Shown piece by piece: positions 59,140-64,000 of a stretch of DNA of 64,000 nt. A program made the translations under genes and the position numbers. The notes below the pieces were generated by a model. It was not told where the DNA came from. It worked only from the letters and a program-made list of their open reading frames with translations, and did not search any database. The stretch comes from Pelagomonas calceolata (taxonomy: Eukaryota > Sar > Pelagophyceae > Pelagomonadales > Pelagomonadaceae): contig CAKKNE010000003.1 of assembly GCA_918797485.1 (NCBI GenBank), positions 4,836,001-4,900,000 on the forward strand, written 5' to 3'. The first letter of the stretch is position 1; each line of letters begins with the position of its first letter.

Positions 59140-61098
59140 TTAATAGCCGCAGTCGATCGGTGCGCGCCAGACACGGTCCTTCCCGTTGCACACGCGGAGG
59201 TGGTGGCCACCGGGCCGTGGGTAGCGATTCTTTTCGTCGACCGGCGAGCCGAGCACCTCCAGGACGGTGGCGACAGCGTCCGCGGCGGCGGCGACGTCGA
59301 CTGGGCCGTGGATGTCTGTCTGCTGGATGCGGCCATAGTGCGCGCCCCGCAAGCCCGCGAGGCACTGGAAGATAGACTTGTACCACATGGACTTTGGGCA
59401 GATCTCGACGACGGCCGCCCGACCGCGGTCACGCAGGTACGCGGCGTTCGCCAGGCCGGCCCCGTGCTGGGCGACCAGGACCGCACTCTGGTGCGCCTCG
59501 CACGCTTGCTCGCAGAGTGTCAGGTCTGCAAAGTCGACGACACGGAACTCGATTGCAGAAGACCAAGATTGCGCGTGGAGGTGAGCGACGAGGGCGTCGA
59601 AATTCGGCAGGCTCCGATTCTGATGCCTATTGTGCGGGTCGGCGCGTCGACGCACAAAGAGCAGGCGCGGCTTCGAGGGCACCAGTGGTTCAGGAGCGCA
59701 CGCGCACGCGCGCAGCATCGTCCGCGAGGCGACGTCGACGCGCCGCGCGAGCTCTCGCCTTGCCTCGATCGAGAAGAAACCGCATCCGTAGAGGTGCCAG
59801 TCGAGGCCCCACTCGGGCGGGCGCACGCGCCGCGGCGAAGGGCCCTCGAGGATGGACCAGTCGAGATCGTTGGAAAGCGTCACGTGGCGCGCCGTCGCGT
59901 CGCTGCCGTTGTGCGTCGACGCCCCGACGACACCGACCTGCACGCACTTCTCCCGACCGGCTAGACGCATCAGCTGCGGCAAAAACTTGTGATTGACACC
60001 GTGCTCGTTGAGGAGAAACGCGTCGCCCTGGAGCGGCCGTGATGTCTCCAGCCAGTTGAGAAAGGGCACGAGAAGTCCGAAGAAGAAGTGATAGTAATTG
60101 CTCGCTGCATCGCCGTGTCCAGCGCGAAACGACGCGATGTGGACCGTCCGGCTCCTTCCGCGGATTGCGGCGACGGGGCACGGAGCACGAGACGCACACA
60201 GGAGGTGGTGCGTCGCGCAAAGGTCGTCGAGAATGAGCGAGCGTTGTAACACGGCCGTGATCCGCGCCACAGCGGGCAGCTGGAAATTCGGTTGATTCGA
60301 CGAGGGGACCACGTGTGCGTGGATCGACAGCAAGCGGTCGCCAAGCCACCAGACTTGTCCGTCGTCGTCCACGGTGAGGTTCATGGTGTGGTCGCGACGG
60401 TCAAATGAGTGAGATCCCAGCAGGTTGAGCCACTCGACGTTGGCTCGCCGGTCGAGGTCGAAAGCGCTCTCGTTAAAGACGGTCCGAACAGTCTCGAGCG
60501 CCGCCTGCTCGAAGTACCGCGAGCGCCGCGTCGCGTTGCGCCACACGGCGAGCACCTCTCGACTCCGCGCGAAGACGTGACCGCCGTTGTACTTGCCGTA
60601 CCTCGCTTCAACCCTCGGCGCGCAGAGACACGGCGACACGCCCAGCACGCCGGGGCCAACGGAAGGAAACGGCGCGAGCCACACGACGTCGCAGTCCGCG
60701 TAGAGGACGCCAGACCAGCCGTCATCGAGCGCGCGGGCCATGACCGTCGTCTTCTCGAGCTGGAGGTGCGTCCAGACGGTCAGCTCGCCCCACCGTTGGC
60801 GCTTCATCCAGTTGCGGCTGAATGCTTCGTAACGGGCGAGGCACGGCGTGTCGACGACCGCGTGAATTTGCTGTTTGCGCGTCCAGTTGCTCGCGACCGA
60901 GTCCGTGCCCACGTAGACTTTTCTCGTCGCGTCGAAGCGATGCAACGTCCGCAGGAACAGCTCGAGCTCCCGGAGCGTCGGCTTCGTGGCCAGGGTCGCG
61001 AGCGCGTAGTCGCAGTTCGGCTGTTCTGCGGTCCAGCAGAGCGCGTGCCCGCGCGCCGTCGCCACGACGAGGGCAAGGGCGGGCCTTCCCAGCCCCAT
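59140..61098 (-). CDS. Two-domain glycosyltransferase: GT77/GT8-like A-fold plus GT61 (DUF563)
   Basis: 652 aa, signal peptide at the N-terminus (PALALVVATARGHALC). Domain 1 (about 25-255) has the nucleotide-diphospho-sugar fold: GVLYADCDVVWLAPFP (DxD), YGKYNGGHVFARS and EWLNLLGSHSFDRRDHTMN. Domain 2 (about 300-640) is GT61: ASNYYHFFFGLLVPFLNWLE, DAFLLNEHGVNHKFLPQLM, PRLLFVRRRADPHNRHQNRS, FRVVDFADLTLCEQACEA and VLVAQHGAGLANAAYLRDR. The HGAGL motif matches EOGT/xylosyltransferase-type GT61. Joining two transferase folds in one Golgi chain suggests a copolymerase that adds two sugars in turn. No intron needed. Confidence 0.85.
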   Translation of the reverse strand: MGLGRPALALVVATARGHALCWTAEQPNCDYALATLATKPTLRELELFLRTLHRFDATRKVYVGTDSVASNWTRKQQIHAVVDTPCLARYEAFSRNWMKRQRWGELTVWTHLQLEKTTVMARALDDGWSGVLYADCDVVWLAPFPSVGPGVLGVSPCLCAPRVEARYGKYNGGHVFARSREVLAVWRNATRRSRYFEQAALETVRTVFNESAFDLDRRANVEWLNLLGSHSFDRRDHTMNLTVDDDGQVWWLGDRLLSIHAHVVPSSNQPNFQLPAVARITAVLQRSLILDDLCATHHLLCASRAPCPVAAIRGRSRTVHIASFRAGHGDAASNYYHFFFGLLVPFLNWLETSRPLQGDAFLLNEHGVNHKFLPQLMRLAGREKCVQVGVVGASTHNGSDATARHVTLSNDLDWSILEGPSPRRVRPPEWGLDWHLYGCGFFSIEARRELARRVDVASRTMLRACACAPEPLVPSKPRLLFVRRRADPHNRHQNRSLPNFDALVAHLHAQSWSSAIEFRVVDFADLTLCEQACEAHQSAVLVAQHGAGLANAAYLRDRGRAAVVEICPKSMWYKSIFQCLAGLRGAHYGRIQQTDIHGPVDVAAAADAVATVLEVLGSPVDEKNRYPRPGGHHLRVCNGKDRVWRAPIDCGY

Positions 61099-61223
61099 CC
61101 AGAGACTGCTAATTGCGGCGGTAGATTTCGGGGCAGCCGAAGAACGAACCGACAGAGACGTCGATGCCCCGCTCCGGTACGCGCGGCCGTGTTGCGGAAG
61201 GGGCTACAGCCGTACAGCGAAGC

Positions 61224-61449
61224 TAGAGAGAGAAACCTACTAACCCTTCCTACCCTAGATATGTATCTCCCACTCTCTAAATTTGAGTCTATACATCGAG
61301 TGTCTATTGCACTACGGTGTAACAACAACTTGCTATAAAACACTCTCGTAGCTAGGTTGGCCCAGCCTGTGCCCTCGGCTGGTGAGCTAGGACCCTGCTA
61401 CCGTGACTCGGACCTTACATAACGCTTCGACATACTCTTGCTAGGTTAT
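61224..61449 (+). mobile_element. Copia-like LTR plus primer site (fossil)
   Basis: LTR 61224-61443, TAG...CTA, followed by GGTTATGGGACCAC, a one-base variant of the initiator-tRNA primer site. Nothing of the internal region remains beyond it. Broken. Confidence 0.75.
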
Positions 61450-61590
61450 GGGACCACTACAGCGATTGTGCTATGATACTGTAGTTACCTTTATCTAGAG
61501 CTCCTCTCAGGTCCCAGTAGATATCATCAGAGGCTAGTGGCCTGTATCTTAGGATACTTCAACTTGAAGTTCCTTCTCCCTCTTAATCTC
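61450..61590 (-). repeat. Dispersed repeat, inverted copy of 28820-28965
   Basis: Reverse complement of the 28.8-kb unit, sandwiched here between two LTR copies. Confidence 0.6.
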
Positions 61591-61597
61591 CTTTATA

Positions 61598-61687
61598 GCG
61601 TCAAAGACACTCGCTGTATAGACTCAATTATTAGAGAGTGGGAGATACATATCTAGGGTAGGAAGGGCTAGTAGGTTTCTCTCTCTA
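61598..61687 (-). mobile_element. Copia-like LTR fragment (fossil)
   Basis: The first ~90 bp of a minus-strand LTR, ending in ...CTCTCTCTA. It is followed by a GGTACC-rich tract at 61705-61770. Broken. Confidence 0.7.
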
Positions 61688-61704
61688 CACAGGCAGCGTA
61701 CCAG

Positions 61705-61770
61705 CTTGTACCGCAGTACCTACGGTACCTACGGTACCGCAGTACCAGTACCGTAGGTACCATGGTACAG
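61705..61770. repeat. GGTACC-rich tract
   Basis: Interleaved TACGGTACC and CAGTACC units immediately beyond an LTR edge and 115 bp upstream of the next ATG. Confidence 0.7.
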
Positions 61771-61884
61771 TAAAGGCCACCTCCCAAGCTTACAGCTCTC
61801 GGACAATCCAGCCCTAGCGAGGCGAAACGCTGCTCGCCTATTGAACAAAATAATAACATGGCGCATCAGATGCCACGGGATTAA

Positions 61885-63375
61885 ATGCGCGGAGGCGTCC
61901 GGGGTCCGTCGCGGTCGCCCGCGGCGGCGCCGGGCGGCGCCCCGGTGCTGCGCGAGTGCGACGTGTGCGGCACGCGCTGCGTCGCCAAGCGCTGCGGCCG
62001 CTGCGGTCGCCGGAGCTACTGCGGCGTGCGGTGCCAGCGTGAGGACTGGGCGTCGCACCGGGTTGCCTGCGGCGTCGCGCCGGCCGCCGCGTGCGCGGTG
62101 TGCGCGCGTGGGGGGACGACGACGGCGCCGCCATGCGGCCACGGGTTGTGCGCGGCCTGCGAGTACGCGCTGTCGAAGCGACGCAAGCCCGGCCGGCCCA
62201 AGTGCCCGCGGTGCCGGGCGCCGGAGCAGTCGGAAAGCGCCCTTATTCTCGAGGACGAGGTTCCACTGCTCCGCGCGCGGCACGCGGCCGTCGTCAGGAC
62301 CGACGCCGCGGAGGCGCGGCGACTGCTCTCGCGGGCGGCCGAACGGTGCCGCGCGGCGCAGGCCTGGGAGGCAGCAGCAGCGCGGCGCGACGCTGGCCTC
62401 GAGGGTCGCCGGAGCTCAAGGCGCCACGCGGTTCTCGCGGACCTTGAGCTCGGCGAGGCGCTCCTGGGCCTGGGCGACTTCGACGGCCGGCCGCCGCGTG
62501 TGATTTTTTGCGCGCTTTTTTGGGTCACTACCCCGAAACGTCGGACGCGCGCAGCGCAGGCGCGGCGACGTCGCTCGGTCGGGGCCTCCCGCTCGCCGAG
62601 GCGGGCGCGCCGGGCGAGCTCCCGGCCGCCACCGCCACCCTTTGGACGGGCCTCGCGCGGGCGCAACTCGAAATCGGCAACGCCGCTCAAATCCCGCGCC
62701 GAATGTTTTTGTTTCCCTTTGCTCGTCGACGCGCCGGTCGCACAGGCGGGCGCGGCGCACAGCGCGACGAGGGCGACGGCCCGCGCCGACGCGCCCTGGC
62801 AGGCGCACCACACTCTCGGCGCGGCGCAGGACCGCCTCGGCGAGCTCCGCGCCGCCACCGCAGCCTACCGTGCGGCGCTGGCGAAAGTCGGCGCGCACGA
62901 CGCCGAACGCGCCACCGTGCTCTTTAATCTCGGCCGGTGCTGCCGCGCGTCCGGCGACCTCGGCGACGCTGTCGAATGTCTCCGAGACTGCCTCGCGGCG
63001 AGTCCCGAGGACGGCGCCGCCGCCCGGGAACTGGCCGTCGCGCTCGAAGCCGCCGGCGATTCCGAGGCCGCCGTCGCCACGCTTCGGAAATATCTCGTCC
63101 GGAGCCCCGCGGACCTCGAGACCACGCGGGCTCTCGGCGCGATTCTTTTCTCGCGCGGCGACCTCCTCGCGGCGAGGGAGGTCTTCTATGGCCTCGCGCA
63201 CAGAGCTCCGGACGACGTCGATGGGCTCGTGCGCCTCGGGCTCGTCCACGCGCGCCTCGGCGACGCGCGCGAGGCCGAGATCCGCTGGCGCCGCGCGCTG
63301 GCGCTCGACCCGGCGTGCGTCGAGGCGCGCGCGAACCTTGCAGGCGTCAGATCCCCCGCTGCCGCGGGACTTTGA
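61885..63375 (+). CDS. MYND zinc finger / RING-like / TPR protein
   Basis: Adaptor-like protein of 454 aa from exons 61885-62497, 62560-62681 and 62746-63375. The MYND finger is CDVCGTRCVAKRCGRC then YCGVRCQREDWASHRVACG. A RING-like segment follows, CAVCARGG, PPCGHGLCAACEYALS and KCPRCRAPE. Helical repeats precede intron 1, and TPRs fill the C-terminal half (AHHTLGAAQDRLGELRAATA, LFNLGRCCRASGDLGDAVEC, LVRLGLVHARLGDAREAEIR). Intron 1 (62498-62559, 62 nt, GTGTGATTTTTT, phase 1) and intron 2 (about 62682-62745, T-rich, phase 0) are inferred from frame and domain continuity. Intron 2 has no GT donor in phase and seems to use GC. The domain mix suggests a ubiquitin or co-chaperone adaptor; that is inference. 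Confidence 0.7.
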   Translation: MRGGVRGPSRSPAAAPGGAPVLRECDVCGTRCVAKRCGRCGRRSYCGVRCQREDWASHRVACGVAPAAACAVCARGGTTTAPPCGHGLCAACEYALSKRRKPGRPKCPRCRAPEQSESALILEDEVPLLRARHAAVVRTDAAEARRLLSRAAERCRAAQAWEAAAARRDAGLEGRRSSRRHAVLADLELGEALLGLGDFDGRPPRVIFCALFWVTTPKRRTRAAQARRRRSVGASRSPRRARRASSRPPPPPFGRASRGRNSKSATPLKSRAECFCFPLLVDAPVAQAGAAHSATRATARADAPWQAHHTLGAAQDRLGELRAATAAYRAALAKVGAHDAERATVLFNLGRCCRASGDLGDAVECLRDCLAASPEDGAAARELAVALEAAGDSEAAVATLRKYLVRSPADLETTRALGAILFSRGDLLAAREVFYGLAHRAPDDVDGLVRLGLVHARLGDAREAEIRWRRALALDPACVEARANLAGVRSPAAAGL

Positions 63376-64000
63376 TACTTGTAGTCCCTGGCAGTATCTC
63401 GAGCTCGGGCGGGCCCTAGAGAGAGAGACACTTATTGTGCCCACCCAATGCCCACCCCTAGGTAGTACGGACCCCGAACGCAGCCGGCTACGGATACGGG
63501 TAAAAGTGCACTTATGGTATGTGTAAGTTTACCTTTTCCGAGCGTGTTTTTGGACGATATGTCCCCAGTGCGCGGCCTTCGCGCGGCTTCGACGAGGCGC
63601 CGGGGCGCTGCCGGGGGTCCCCTCGGATGGGCGCGCAACCGAAGCCGCGCAAAACGCTGCCCACGCAGCCCATCATGCCCTCAAACGGCGCACGGTCCCC
63701 TCCCAGCTATTGTATAAGAAAAAGTCGAGGGGTTCTGTAAAAGTCGGTATCCCATTCGCTTTCTCGAAACCTAGCTTTGGCGATGATTTTGGCGATAGTT
63801 CACCACCAACTGCCACCTACGCGCACCGTGACACCACCGAACACCGCCCGCGCGCACCGTGGACCCCAGGGGACGCGGACATTGTTATCTTTACTGGAGG
63901 TGTATCCCTGCGACCCAGAGTGCAGAACCCCCCAAGGAATTATATAAGAAAAGCTCGGGGGGTCCTGCAAAAGTCGGCATCTGATTCGCTTTCTCGAAAA
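63376..64000. repeat. Terminal region with a spaced direct repeat
   Basis: TATAAGAAAAAGTCGAGGGG-like text followed by GTAAAAGTCGG and ATTCGCTTTCTCGAAA at 63709-63768 recurs at 63938-64000, about 230 bp on. Each unit starts with the TATA-like TATATAAGAAAA or TGTATAAGAAAA. No gene is seen; the array may continue beyond the window. Confidence 0.5.

Overview
The window is nuclear DNA of a photosynthetic stramenopile, most likely a pelagophyte of the Aureococcus/Pelagomonas kind. The reasons are a fucoxanthin-chlorophyll antenna gene, a plastid-type ispH, very GC-rich compact genes with introns of about 50-130 bases, introner-like introns bounded by short terminal inverted repeats, and a protein disulfide isomerase that appears to use in-frame TGA as selenocysteine. 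Twenty-nine genes are called on both strands. I see no operons, rRNA, tRNA or CRISPR.

Layout. 1-8.8 kb: a fused PAN/GT2/GT4 glycosyltransferase, splicing factor CWC22, a 2OG oxygenase and a ZZ-finger protein. 9-16 kb: BCCIP/BCP1, an FCP1-type phosphatase and a TYW3-TYW2 fusion, separated by a copia LTR and a hAT-like MITE. 16-25.7 kb: a secretory glycosyltransferase, a plastid lumen-type protein, the antenna gene, a TOD1/MUCI70-like glycosyltransferase and RNase H2 subunit B. 26-33 kb: an unknown coiled-coil protein, a DUF5672-like glycosyltransferase, a repeat-rich tract with a young copia-like insertion, and the selenoprotein PDI. 33-43 kb: exosome helicase MTR4, an unknown protein, an IPNS-like oxygenase, a calponin-repeat protein and PWP1. 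44-52.6 kb: ribulose-phosphate epimerase, an O-fucosyltransferase-like gene, an FkbM-type methyltransferase, IspH and CNOT9. 54-63.4 kb: a sulfotransferase, WBP4, a two-domain GT61-type glycosyltransferase and a MYND/RING/TPR protein.

The genes fall into two groups. One is nuclear RNA and chromatin housekeeping (CWC22, WBP4, MTR4, CNOT9, PWP1, BCP1, RNase H2B, TYW2/3). The other is eight enzymes of the secretory pathway that build or modify glycans or extracellular polymers. Several gaps hold pieces of one copia-like LTR family whose edges repeatedly abut GGTACC-rich tracts. The strongest items for follow-up are the Sec-PDI with its candidate SECIS, the introner-like introns, and several GC-AG introns. 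Exon limits were read by eye from reading frame, splice sites and family conservation; none is supported by transcripts here.
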